Assembly: GCA_036389455.1 (NCBI GenBank)
Contig: DASVPW010000203.1
Location: 1 to 64,000, forward strand
Origin: JAJKJG01 sp036389455
GTDB lineage: Bacteria; Pseudomonadota; Alphaproteobacteria; Rhizobiales; Beijerinckiaceae
DNA length: 64,000 nucleotides
Direction of reading: 5' to 3'
Under the pieces are notes generated by a model that saw nothing but the letters and a program-made list of their open reading frames with translations, had not been told where the DNA came from and did not search any database. The translations under genes and the position numbers were made by a program. This document shows positions 8,699 through 16,403 of the stretch, one piece after another. Position 1 is the first letter of the stretch, and each line of letters begins with the position of its first letter.

Positions 8699-9447
8699 CG
8701 ACGCACACTCGTCGGTTCGGCCTGCGAGGTCCGGGCCGGGGCGCCGGCCGGGAGGGATGCCGCAGGGGCGTTCTGGGATGCCGGCGGGGTGGTCTGGACG
8801 TTCTCCAGCACCGTCCTGACGGAGCCGACGAACGAGATCACCTTGCCGTTGTCGGTGATGTCGAGCGTATCCGCCTCGATGGTGGCGTTGGTGAGCTTCA
8901 CCCGGACGGGCTCCTTCGACAGCACCGTGCCGGCCTTGAAGTCGGCCCTCGCCGACTTGAGCCAGGCCTCCTGGTCCTTGTCGGTGCGCACGTGGATGTC
9001 GCTCGTGAGCTCGAGCTGCTCCTTCTGGGTGTCGAAGACGCCGGTCGCGGCGGTCAGGTAGGCTTGCGTGCCCTGGTCGTCCATGGTCATGCGGGCCTTC
9101 ATCTCCTTGAGCTCGATGATGGTCGGCTTGCGCACGTCCTGGAGCGCGGCGACCGCGGTGACTTCGTAGCCGCGGGCATCCTTGCGGTAGCCCGTGAGGC
9201 GCGGCTGCTCCATGGTGATCTTGGTGCCGCTGAGGCTCACCGGCCCGAGCGTCAGGCCGCCCATGCGCCCGAACGGATCGAGCACCGCGATCGCCGTCAC
9301 GCTTCCGATCGCGAGCGCGGCGCCGACCGGGATCGCGAGCCGGAGGAGGCGCACGACGCGCGAGTGGCGGCGCGCCTGCCTGTAGGCGCGCGCCCCCGCG
9401 CGGGCGGACCGCCCGCCCGGCGCCGTGATCGCTGACCCGTGATCCAC
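8695..9447 (-). CDS. lptC: LPS export protein LptC
   Basis: A 250-residue bitopic protein with one N-terminal transmembrane helix (about residues 31-56, VVRLLRLAIPVGAALAIGSVTAIAVL) and a periplasmic beta-jellyroll. It receives LPS from LptFG and passes it to LptA. The segments GLTLGPVSLSGTKITMEQPRLTG, ELTSDIHVRTD and AGTVLSKEPVRVKLTNATIEAD match the LptC domain. The ORF starts with ATG at 9447 and its end overlaps lptA. Upstream is a gap of about 200 bases; the ribonuclease D gene that often precedes lptC in this class is not there. Confidence 0.88.
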   Translation of the reverse strand: MDHGSAITAPGGRSARAGARAYRQARRHSRVVRLLRLAIPVGAALAIGSVTAIAVLDPFGRMGGLTLGPVSLSGTKITMEQPRLTGYRKDARGYEVTAVAALQDVRKPTIIELKEMKARMTMDDQGTQAYLTAATGVFDTQKEQLELTSDIHVRTDKDQEAWLKSARADFKAGTVLSKEPVRVKLTNATIEADTLDITDNGKVISFVGSVRTVLENVQTTPPASQNAPAASLPAGAPARTSQAEPTSVRR

Positions 9448-9612
9448 CTGAACCCTGCCCCACCCCGAACGACTTGCACCGATGCCCGAGAGCGATGGCG
9501 AAGTTGTGGCCAGCGCCGCCCGGCCGCGTCCGCCGACTCGGCCGGTCCGGCGGACCGAAGCATTTTCGATACCGGAGATTAACTCCCGGTTCGCTCCCGC
9601 GAGCCCCTTCCG

Positions 9613-9627
9613 GCCTGTCGGACAGGC
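9613..9627. terminator. Small hairpin after the 66-residue ORF
   Basis: GCCTGTC and GACAGGC form a perfect 7-bp stem around a single G. It lies 17-31 bp past the stop of the small minus-strand ORF, where a terminator would be expected, but no T-run follows. The rest of 9448-9643 shows no gene that I can support. Confidence 0.3.
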
Positions 9628-9643
9628 GTAAGGCCCGCCTCCT

Positions 9644-9844
9644 TCAGGAGAAATTGTCGACCGAGACGATCCAGCCCGTCTCCCGCTCCGCCTTCTGGGC
9701 CTGCGGGCCGCGATCGGCGCGCGCGTGGGTGCCGCACCGCTCCCGGCGGCCGCGCGCCGGCGCGCCCGGCTCCGGGAAGGCCCGGCCCTCGGGCTTCGGC
9801 CTCTCCCGCAGGAGCCGGTTGAGCCTCAACAGACCGCACTGCAT
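9644..9844 (-). CDS. Small hypothetical protein (66 residues)
   Basis: I do not recognise this protein. It starts MQCGLLRLNRLLRERPKPEG and ends GWIVSVDNFS. It is arginine-rich and has two cysteines and no membrane segment. Support for it being real is indirect: nearly all third codon positions are G or C, as in neighbouring genes, and a good ribosome-binding sequence (AGGTGGAGAAG) stands before the ATG. An in-frame extension to 9988 exists but runs through a palindrome and looks non-coding. It lies between lptC and rpmF on the same strand. The alternative is that it is a chance frame in GC-rich spacer DNA. Confidence 0.4.
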   Translation of the reverse strand: MQCGLLRLNRLLRERPKPEGRAFPEPGAPARGRRERCGTHARADRGPQAQKAERETGWIVSVDNFS

Positions 9845-9865
9845 GAGCTTCTCCACCTCTGCCGT

Positions 9866-9887
9866 GCGGGAGCATGCATGCTCCCGC
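9866..9887. repeat. 22-bp perfect palindrome upstream of the small ORF
   Basis: GCGGGAGCATG is followed by its exact reverse complement CATGCTCCCGC. It sits 22 bp before the ATG of the small ORF on the minus strand and about 105 bp past the rpmF terminator. It could be an operator, a terminator of read-through from rpmF, or part of a 5' leader. Confidence 0.45.
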
Positions 9888-9993
9888 CGCATCGTCTTTG
9901 CGATGGCGGCAGGACACCGGAGATTCGCGGCGCAACCGTGGCCGGGAGAGGGCAAAGCTTGGCCTTGTGGCGTCATCGACCGCGTCAAACGGC

Positions 9994-10017
9994 AAACGGC
10001 GCCCGGAGGCGCCGTTT
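9994..10017 (-). terminator. Intrinsic terminator of rpmF
   Basis: AAACGGCGCC and GGCGCCGTTT make a perfect 10-bp stem with a 4-base loop, 24 bp past the rpmF stop. The stem ends in TTT on the minus strand, fitting a rho-independent terminator for this short, highly expressed gene. Confidence 0.7.
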
Positions 10018-10040
10018 CGGACAGCTCGGGTCCATGAGGC

Positions 10041-10229
10041 TCACGCCTCGGAGGACTTCACCTTGAGGACCTGGCGCCCGCGGTACATGCCGGTCTTGAG
10101 GTCGACGTGGTGGGGTCGGCGCAGCTCGCCCGAGTCCTTGTCCTCGACGTAGGTGGGCGCTTTCAGCGCGTCGGCCGAGCGGCGCATGCCGCGGCGCGAC
10201 GGCGAGGTCTTTCGTTTCGGAACGGCCAT
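10041..10229 (-). CDS. rpmF: 50S ribosomal protein L32
   Basis: A 62-residue ribosomal protein. The N-terminus MAVPKRKTSPSRRGMRRSADAL is the diagnostic L32 start, and the rest (YVEDKDSGELRRPHHVDLKTGMYRGRQVL) is the alphaproteobacterial form without the zinc-binding cysteines. A ribosome-binding site GGAGACGAACC stands before the ATG. It is transcribed alone, with its own terminator at 9994-10017. Upstream at 10322-10328 a TATATAG box on the minus strand may be its -10 element. Confidence 0.97.
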   Translation of the reverse strand: MAVPKRKTSPSRRGMRRSADALKAPTYVEDKDSGELRRPHHVDLKTGMYRGRQVLKVKSSEA

Positions 10230-10367
10230 GGTTCGTCTCCGGCGTCTGGGCGACCTACGGAAGCGGAGCGTCCGGTCGTGCGGGCGCCCGTCTCGGTCGC
10301 GATCTCGATGAGGTGCGGGGTCTATATAGGCGTTTCGGGCCGAACGCCAGCCGGCCTTGAGCCGTTT

Positions 10368-10730
10368 TTACGGCTCCCACCAAGCCATGTAGACAGAATG
10401 GATTTTTGCTTCTGGATCCCCCTCTATGCCGCCGTGACTCGGATAGTACCTCAGCCCTCTCCTACGCTTATTATATCTGTGAAATGCCGTAGAGCGTTTA
10501 TCTCTCAGTAATTCACGTTGTAAATATTGTTCTAGATATTTTGCATCAAAGCGCGTTAGTTTGTCGGCCAATATCACTAAATAGTCATAGTCCCATACTT
10601 TATATTCTTTATATCGGGCATTTTCACTTCGGGCCGTGAACCCAATTAAATACTCTTCGACGTATGGTGATGCCGCTATGGCCCAAGCGGTATTCAGATA
10701 TCTTTTAAGCCGAGCTGGTGTGAATGCCAT
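10368..10730 (-). CDS. AT-rich orphan gene, possibly GIY-YIG-like
   Basis: A 120-residue protein starting MAFTPARLKRYLNTAWAIAA. The order of segments YVEEYLIGFTARSENARYKEY, YDYLVILADKLTRFDAKYLEQYLQREL and HRYNKRRRGL resembles a GIY-YIG nuclease core: a tyrosine strand with IGFT, an arginine helix, a strand with LVILA, then a helix with Glu. The assignment is tentative because the first GIY motif is not clear. Base composition is strikingly AT-rich compared with both neighbours, pointing to recent horizontal acquisition. No partner gene is adjacent: rpmF lies downstream and mtgA upstream, both unrelated. Confidence 0.6.
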   Translation of the reverse strand: MAFTPARLKRYLNTAWAIAASPYVEEYLIGFTARSENARYKEYKVWDYDYLVILADKLTRFDAKYLEQYLQRELLRDKRSTAFHRYNKRRRGLRYYPSHGGIEGDPEAKIHSVYMAWWEP

Positions 10731-10813
10731 TACATCACATCATTCTCTTCACTTTGGTTCTAATTTATAACGTCGCACAAACCGAGAGGTTCATAGCGCC
10801 ACACCGCCATTGC

Positions 10814-11494
10814 TCACCGCCGCAGGCAGCCCGCGAACGGCGCCGCCGCGTTCATGCGGGCGATGAGCCGGTTTGCGAGATTGCGGTGGCGGGCGGAGGG
10901 GCGGGCCGGATTGCGCAGCCTCGGGTTCGGAAGCGCCGTGACGAGGAGCGCCGCCTCCCCTCGCGAGAGGTCGCGGGCCGGCTTGCCGAAATGGCGCCGC
11001 GCCGCCGCCTCGATCCCGAACACGCCCTCGCCCCACTCGGCGATGTTGAGATAGTTCTCCATCATCCGGCGCTTCGGCCAGGCGAGGTCGAGGTAGAGCG
11101 CGATCGGGATCTCGAGGCCTTTGCGGACGTAGGAGCGCCCGGGCCACAGGAAGAGGTTCTTGGCGACCTGCATCGGCACCGTCGAGGCGCCGCGGCTCGG
11201 ACCGTCCTCGTCCTCGACCACCTCGCGGAGCGCGTTCCAGTCGACGCCGCCGTGCAGGCAGAAGCGCGCGTCCTCCGAGGCGACGACCGCGAGCGGCACC
11301 GCCGGCGCGACCGCGTCGAGCGACACCGCGGTCCGGGCCGCGCCCCGGAGCGTCGCCCAGCGCCCGACCATCAGCGTGGAAACCGGCGCGACGAAGCGGT
11401 AGGCGAGGCCGAGCGCCAGCACCGCGGCGGCGTAGAGGAGGACGAGGACGATGACGGCCGCCGCCGCCCGTGCCAAGAAGCGGCCGAGCCTCAT
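10814..11494 (-). CDS. mtgA: Monofunctional biosynthetic peptidoglycan transglycosylase
   Basis: A 226-residue GT51 enzyme that polymerises lipid II into glycan strands at the periplasmic face of the inner membrane. One N-terminal transmembrane helix (about residues 8-32) anchors it. The catalytic glutamate lies in SEDARFCLHGGVDW (Glu74), followed by GASTVPMQVAKNLFLWPGRS and RMMENYLNIAEWGEGVFG with the second catalytic glutamate. There is no transpeptidase domain. It is divergent from ispA, whose product feeds the lipid carrier pathway needed for lipid II. Confidence 0.93.
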   Translation of the reverse strand: MRLGRFLARAAAAVIVLVLLYAAAVLALGLAYRFVAPVSTLMVGRWATLRGAARTAVSLDAVAPAVPLAVVASEDARFCLHGGVDWNALREVVEDEDGPSRGASTVPMQVAKNLFLWPGRSYVRKGLEIPIALYLDLAWPKRRMMENYLNIAEWGEGVFGIEAAARRHFGKPARDLSRGEAALLVTALPNPRLRNPARPSARHRNLANRLIARMNAAAPFAGCLRR

Positions 11495-11572
11495 CGGCCC
11501 GTCCCCCGGCCCGCGCGCCCCGCGCCCGGACGGCCGCGCCCTCCCGAAACGATCGCCCTGTCCCTCAGGATC

Positions 11573-12505
11573 ATGACCCCCGTGGAAGAAAAGACCGAAT
11601 TCGAGGCCCGGCTCGCCGGCGCGGCGCGGGAGATCGAGGCGGTTCTCGAAGCTCTCCTAGCCGACCGGCCGCGCCCCGGCGAGGTCGCACGCCCGGCGCG
11701 GCTCCTCGCCGCCATGCGCCACGCGGCGCTCGCGGGCGGCAAGCGGGTGCGCCCGTTCCTCGTGATCGAGGCAGCACGCCTCCTCGGGCATGAAGGCGCG
11801 GGCGTCCTGCAGGCCGCGGCGGCGGTCGAGCTGCTGCACTGCTACTCCCTCGTCCATGACGACCTGCCCGCCATGGACGACGACGACCTGCGCCGGGGCA
11901 AGCCGACCGTCCACCGCGCCTTCGACGAGGCGACGGCGATCCTCTGCGGCGACGCCCTCCAGGCCCTCGCTTTCGAGCTCCTGGCCGATCCCGCGGCGCA
12001 TCCGGACCCGGCGATCCGGTGCGGCCTCGTCCTCGGGCTCGCCCGGGCCGCGGGTCTCGGCGGCATGGCCGGCGGCCAGATGCTCGACCTCGCGGCCGAG
12101 GGGCGCTACGGCGCCGCGGCGCTCGGCGAGGCGGACATCCGGCGGCTCCAGGCCATGAAGACCGGCGCGCTCCTCGCCTTTTCGGTCGAGGCCGGAGCGA
12201 TCCTGGCCGGAGCCGATGCGGCGCCGCGCGCCGCCCTTCGCGCCTACGGCCAGGCGTTCGGCGCCGCGTTCCAGGTCGCCGACGATCTTCTGGACCGGGA
12301 CGCCACGGCCGAAGCCATGGGCAAGCGCACCGGCAAGGACTCCGGGCGGGGCAAGGCGACCCTCGTCAATGCGCTCGGGGCGGACGGCGCCAGGGCGGAG
12401 TGCGACCGTCTGGTCGGGGACGCCCTGCGGGCGCTCGAAGGCTTCGGGCCGGAGGCCGACGTTCTCCGCGACGCCGCCCGCTTCGCGGTCGCGCGGCGGA
12501 CGTGA
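11573..12505 (+). CDS. ispA: Farnesyl/geranyl diphosphate synthase (polyprenyl synthetase)
   Basis: A 310-residue all-alpha class I prenyltransferase that condenses IPP with allylic diphosphates. The first aspartate-rich motif is DDLPAMD at residues 96-102 (the short-chain bacterial DDxxxxD type), followed by DDDLRRGKPTVH. The second is DDLLD at 237-241, preceded by GQAFGAAFQVA. GGKRVRP near 55-61 binds the IPP diphosphate. The ATG at 11573 is preceded by CAGGAT and gives the normal family length. It is most likely farnesyl diphosphate synthase (IspA); geranylgeranyl synthase cannot be excluded. Confidence 0.88.
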   Translation: MTPVEEKTEFEARLAGAAREIEAVLEALLADRPRPGEVARPARLLAAMRHAALAGGKRVRPFLVIEAARLLGHEGAGVLQAAAAVELLHCYSLVHDDLPAMDDDDLRRGKPTVHRAFDEATAILCGDALQALAFELLADPAAHPDPAIRCGLVLGLARAAGLGGMAGGQMLDLAAEGRYGAAALGEADIRRLQAMKTGALLAFSVEAGAILAGADAAPRAALRAYGQAFGAAFQVADDLLDRDATAEAMGKRTGKDSGRGKATLVNALGADGARAECDRLVGDALRALEGFGPEADVLRDAARFAVARRT

Positions 12506-12512
12506 TCGGCGG

Positions 12513-13877
12513 TCAGATCGCGGCCAACTCGGTGTGGTCTGCCGCGGAAGCGGGCAGCGGCCTCAACAGGTAAGGGAAAAGGTCCGTCTCGAGCGTGCGG
12601 CAGCTCTCGAGCCTTTCCACGACACGGTCCAGCGCGGCCCGATCGCGGCTCGGCATGGCGCGGGCCAGCGCGTGGAACTTGGCGCGAAGCTCCCCGTCGT
12701 CGAGAGGCGCATCCGGATCGCCGCGCGCCACTGTCGGCCCGGAGGCGAGGACCGTCCCGTCGTCGAGCCTGATGCTGACGGCCGCGACCCGCTCGGCCGG
12801 GAAGCGGCGGGTGAAATCGGCTCGCTCGGCGAGACGGATACGCGGCAGGAGACGCAGGACGCGTCGGTCCCGAAGTCCGTCGCCTGCGATCTCGCCCGCC
12901 GTGAGCCGTCCCGTCGCAAGAGCGGCGGCGAGCGGGAAGCCGAGGGCGTACTGGGCCTCCTCGGTCGTCGCCGGGGGCCGGGCGCCGAGGCGGACGGCGG
13001 CGTCGAAGGTCTCGACCTCGACGGCCGCGATGCGGTCGGGATCGATCGCGTTGGTACGCACGAGCGACAGCGCGGCCTCGATCGCCGGCTGCGCCCAGCG
13101 GCAGACCGGGAGCGGCTTGAAGTAGATCTCTAAAATACGCCAGCGCCGGCCGAGGTCCAACCAAAGGTGAGCCTGCTCCGGCGCCTCGACCGTGATGGCC
13201 GGCGCGCCCGTGAACCCGTTCTGCGCCAGATACGCCGCCGAGAGACCGGCGAAGGCGCCCCAGCCCGAGCCGTCCTTCAGCATGGTCGGATGGTCGATGC
13301 AGCGCATCATCTGGCTGCGCGGCCCGTGGTACTCGGCGATGCCGAGGGCGTGCCGCGTCGCGTCCGGCGAGAGCCCGAGGAGGCGCGCGCCGGCCGCGGC
13401 GCAGCCCAGCGCGTTCCAGGCGCCGGAGGTGTGATAGTCCGGGACGCTGCCGTGCAGCGCGATCCCGGCCCGGATCGCGACCTCGTAGCCGATGACGAGG
13501 GACGCGAGGAATTCGCGGCCGTCGGTGAGGCCCTCGGCGTCGAAGAGGGCGAGCACGGCCGGCAGGACCGCGACGCCCGCGTGGCCTTTCGTGAGCGGGT
13601 GGCCGTCGTGGGCGTCGAAGGCATCGATGGTCGAGGCGCCGGCGAAGGCCGCACCCGGCACGCTCGCCCGCCGCCCATCGAAGAGGATGCGCGCGCCCCT
13701 CCCCTCGCCTGCGCCCATATGGCGGACCGCGTGGTCGCGGACGATCCGCGAGAGATCGGTTTCAAGGCCGCTCGCAGCGACTCCGAGGAGGTCGATCACG
13801 CAGCGCTTCGCCTGCGCCGCGACGGTGGCCGGCAGCTCCTCGAAGCGGAGCCCGTGGATGAAGTCGACCGCAGTCAC
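12513..13877 (-). CDS. MmgE/PrpD family protein
   Basis: A 454-residue protein of the family that includes 2-methylcitrate dehydratase, aconitate decarboxylase and iminodisuccinate epimerase. Markers are the start FIHGLRFEELP...AKRCVIDLLGVAASG, the block FAGASTIDAFDAHDGHPLTKGHAGVAVLPA, and the lid-domain LEIYFKPLPVCRWAQPAIEA. No other methylcitrate-cycle gene is near, so a propionate role is unlikely. The GTG start overlaps the stop of the nitrilase-family gene as GTGA, so the two are translated together. This suggests the pair processes a compound linked to the upstream importer. Substrate unknown. Confidence 0.88.
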   Translation of the reverse strand: MTAVDFIHGLRFEELPATVAAQAKRCVIDLLGVAASGLETDLSRIVRDHAVRHMGAGEGRGARILFDGRRASVPGAAFAGASTIDAFDAHDGHPLTKGHAGVAVLPAVLALFDAEGLTDGREFLASLVIGYEVAIRAGIALHGSVPDYHTSGAWNALGCAAAGARLLGLSPDATRHALGIAEYHGPRSQMMRCIDHPTMLKDGSGWGAFAGLSAAYLAQNGFTGAPAITVEAPEQAHLWLDLGRRWRILEIYFKPLPVCRWAQPAIEAALSLVRTNAIDPDRIAAVEVETFDAAVRLGARPPATTEEAQYALGFPLAAALATGRLTAGEIAGDGLRDRRVLRLLPRIRLAERADFTRRFPAERVAAVSIRLDDGTVLASGPTVARGDPDAPLDDGELRAKFHALARAMPSRDRAALDRVVERLESCRTLETDLFPYLLRPLPASAADHTELAAI

Positions 13878-14767
13878 GCCGTCCGCTCCCGCTCGGCGAG
13901 GAAGCGTTCGAGCTCCGCCGCGACGGCCTTAGGATCGGCATCGCGCACGGTCGGCAGGCGCTCGCGGGCGCGGCGGCCGTCGTCCAAGGCGAGGGTCGCG
14001 ACGACGAGTTCGGGCGCCTCGCCAGCCTGGGCGAGCTTGCGGCCGAAGGCGTCGAGGATGCGAGAGCCGCCCCAGAACTCGAGGCCGCCCCGCGACCCGC
14101 AGTGGTTCGCCATCACGAGGGGCAGGCCGTAGGTGAGCGCCGTGTGGGAGAGGTTCACGTCCCAGCCGGAGCGGTTGTCCAGGTCCTCGACGACGTGGAG
14201 CGAGGAGGCGACCGGCACGAGAAGGAGACTCGCGCCCTTGAGCGCCGCGAGCCACGGCAGGGCCGGGTTCCAGGTCTCGGCGCAGATCAGCGTCGCGAGC
14301 GACCAGCCGCCGTGAGCGACGGGCTCGATGCGCTCGCCCTTCGTGTAATGCAGCCCCTCGGTGAGGCGGCCGTAGGTCGGGAGGTTGAGCTTGCGGTGGA
14401 CGTGGAGGACGCGGCCCTGCGAAACGAGCGCCTGGGCGTTGTGGAAGCGCCCACCGCCGTCCTCGATGAAGCCGAACGATACCAGCATGCCTTCGGCCGC
14501 CTCTCCCAAGGCGAGGATCTCGGGCGCATCAGGCCGCCGGGCGAGGCGCGGGAGGTTGGGCCGCGGGAGATAGTCCGTCAGGGAAAGCTCGGGAAAGACG
14601 AGAAGATCGACGGCGCGCGCCCGCGCCTCGCGGATCGCCTCGAGGTGCAATGCGAGGTTCGCCGGGACGTCGCCCGGCCGGCATTCGATCTGCGCGGCGG
14701 CGACGGTGAGACGGTCCATCGGATCGGCAGGCCGGAGCTCGCGGCGCGAGCCCCGGTCCGGCGCCAT
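13874..14767 (-). CDS. Carbon-nitrogen hydrolase (nitrilase superfamily amidohydrolase)
   Basis: A 297-residue cytoplasmic hydrolase with the complete Glu-Lys-Cys triad. In the numbering of the inner start (MDRLTVAAAQ, ATG at 14719) these are Glu44 in FPELSL, Lys110 in HRKLNLPTYG and Cys147 in ICAETWNP. I give the outer ATG at 14767, 3 bp after the stop of the binding-protein gene, because it suits coupled translation; the inner start fits family alignments better. The family includes amidases, N-carbamoyl hydrolases and glutamine-dependent synthetase domains. The lack of a fused domain argues for a free amidase or carbamoylase. Confidence 0.85.
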   Translation of the reverse strand: MAPDRGSRRELRPADPMDRLTVAAAQIECRPGDVPANLALHLEAIREARARAVDLLVFPELSLTDYLPRPNLPRLARRPDAPEILALGEAAEGMLVSFGFIEDGGGRFHNAQALVSQGRVLHVHRKLNLPTYGRLTEGLHYTKGERIEPVAHGGWSLATLICAETWNPALPWLAALKGASLLLVPVASSLHVVEDLDNRSGWDVNLSHTALTYGLPLVMANHCGSRGGLEFWGGSRILDAFGRKLAQAGEAPELVVATLALDDGRRARERLPTVRDADPKAVAAELERFLAERERTA

Positions 14768-14770
14768 GGG

Positions 14771-15652
14771 TCACACCAGCCCCTGGCCCTTGAGGAACCC
14801 CGCCGCGACCTCCTCGACGGTCTTCTTGTCGACGTCGACGGAAGCGTTGAGCTTCGCCATGGTGGCGTCGTCGAGCTTCGCCGAGAGGGCGTTGAGGATC
14901 TCGGCGAGGCGCGGGTTCTTGTCGAGGGCCTCCTTCCGGACGACCGGGGTCATGGCGTAGTTCGGGAAGAAGCCCTTGTCGTCCTGGAGGATGACGAAGT
15001 TGAAGGCCGGCACGCGCCCGTCCGTCGCGAACACGAGGCCGACGTCGACCTGCCCGTCCCGGAGCGCCTGGTAGACGAGGCCGGTGTCCATGCGGACCAC
15101 GTCCTCGCGCGGGAACTCGAAGCCGTAGGCCTCCTGCAGGGGCTTCAAGCCGTCGGCGCGGGCGTAGAACTCGGCGTTGCAGCCGAACTTCTGCCTCTGC
15201 CCGCCTTTCTCCTTGGCGGCGAGGTCGGAGAGGCTCTTGATCCCCTTCTTCGCCGCGTCGTCGGCCCGCATGGCGAGGGCGTAGGTGTTGTTCGCCTTCG
15301 ACGGATTGAGCCAGACGAGGCCCTTCGCGGCGTCGAGCTCCTTGACCTTGGCGTAGGTCGCGGCGGCATCGAGCTTGTCCGTCACCTTGTTGAAGTTGAT
15401 GAGCGAGGTGCCGGTGTATTCCCAGTAGACGTCGATCTGGCCGGCCTCCTGGGCCTGCCGCAGGGGCGCGGTGCCGAGGCCGGCGCGCTTGTCGGGCGAG
15501 AACCCCTTGGCCTTGAGGAGCTGGCTCGTCATCTCGGCCATGATCTGCTGCTCGGTGAAGTTCTTGCCGCCGACCACGACGGTCTGGGCCGAAGCGGCGG
15601 AGACGCCGAGCGCGGCTCCGGCCAGCAATCCGATGAACGTCCTGCGCAGCAT
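14771..15652 (-). CDS. Periplasmic quaternary-amine (betaine/choline) binding protein, OsmF/OpuBC type
   Basis: A 293-residue solute-binding protein with a signal peptide (MLRRTFIGLLAGAALGVSAASA). The mature start VVVGGKNFTEQQIMAEM is typical of the OpuAC/ProX family of glycine betaine and choline receptors, as are YWEYTGTSL and MDTGLVYQALRDGQVDVGLVFATDGR. It starts at ATG 15652 behind a strong GGGAGGAAAACC ribosome site. It is followed by the hydrolase gene and preceded by permease and ATPase genes, all on the same strand. Proximity to betaine-degrading enzymes supports betaine or a related methylamine as the ligand. Confidence 0.88.
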   Translation of the reverse strand: MLRRTFIGLLAGAALGVSAASAQTVVVGGKNFTEQQIMAEMTSQLLKAKGFSPDKRAGLGTAPLRQAQEAGQIDVYWEYTGTSLINFNKVTDKLDAAATYAKVKELDAAKGLVWLNPSKANNTYALAMRADDAAKKGIKSLSDLAAKEKGGQRQKFGCNAEFYARADGLKPLQEAYGFEFPREDVVRMDTGLVYQALRDGQVDVGLVFATDGRVPAFNFVILQDDKGFFPNYAMTPVVRKEALDKNPRLAEILNALSAKLDDATMAKLNASVDVDKKTVEEVAAGFLKGQGLV

Positions 15653-15675
15653 GGTTTTCCTCCCTCTGGTTTCCC

Positions 15676-16401
15676 TCATCGTAGCGGATTCACGCCGCGC
15701 GGCACGAGCCAATATTGCGCCGTGCCGACGGCGAAGTCGGTGAGCACCGCGAGGAGCGCGGTCGGGATGGCGCCGGCGAGCAGCATCCCGGGCTCGCTCA
15801 CGTCGATGCCGGTGAAGATCAATTCGCCGAGGCCCCCGGCGCCGATCAGGAAGGCGAGGGGCGCGGTGCCGACGTTGATGGCGAGCGCCGTGCGGATGCC
15901 GGCGAGGATCACGAAGGCGGCGTTCGGCAGCTCGACCCGCCACAGAATCCCGAAGCGGGTCATGCCCATGCCGCGGGCCGCCTCGAGGAGCGGCTGCGGC
16001 ACGCTCTCGATCCCGGCGACGGTGTTGAGCACGATCGGCAGGAGAGTGAGCACGAACAGGGCGAAGACGGCAGGCGGCGCGCCGAGGCCCATCACCGTCA
16101 TGGCGATGGCGAGGATCGCGAGCGTCGGCACGGTCGTGCCGAGGTTGACGACCTGCACGATGAGGCTCGCGTAGCGCCGCACGCCGGGACGGGTCAGCAG
16201 CACCCCGAGCGGCACGCCGACGAGGATCGCGAGCGAGCCCGAGACCGCGACGAGCTCCATGTGCTGCTTCGCGAGGTAGACGATGTCGCCCCAGTACTTG
16301 GCGATGGAGGCGAGCACCCCGCGGGCCTGCAGCGTGGCGCCCAGCGCGAAGACGGCCGCAAGGACCGTAAGTCGCCATCCGCGCTGCAGGGCGTCCGTCA
16401 T
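15676..16401 (-). CDS. ABC transporter permease, OpuB/YehY type
   Basis: A 241-residue inner-membrane permease with about six helices. The EAA loop that contacts the ATPase is LEAARGMGMTRFGILWRVELPNA at about residues 140-160, and the TAPLAFLIGAGGLGELIFTG segment is typical of the glycine betaine permease family. The ATG at 16401 lies 2 bp after the stop of the ATPase gene, implying coupled translation. With the second permease gene at 17694-18344 it forms the heterodimeric channel typical of YehW/YehY or OpuBB/OpuBD systems. Confidence 0.88.
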   Translation of the reverse strand: MTDALQRGWRLTVLAAVFALGATLQARGVLASIAKYWGDIVYLAKQHMELVAVSGSLAILVGVPLGVLLTRPGVRRYASLIVQVVNLGTTVPTLAILAIAMTVMGLGAPPAVFALFVLTLLPIVLNTVAGIESVPQPLLEAARGMGMTRFGILWRVELPNAAFVILAGIRTALAINVGTAPLAFLIGAGGLGELIFTGIDVSEPGMLLAGAIPTALLAVLTDFAVGTAQYWLVPRGVNPLR

Positions 16402-16403
16402 CG

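Noticed and set aside
9579..9995. A 138-residue minus-strand frame overlapping the small ORF
   Set aside because: It overlaps the better-supported 66-residue frame, has no ribosome site and runs through both the palindrome and the rpmF terminator.
14102..16174. A 690-residue plus-strand frame opposite the importer and hydrolase genes
   Set aside because: Shadow of three well-supported minus-strand genes; the translation shows no family signature and spans unrelated genes.
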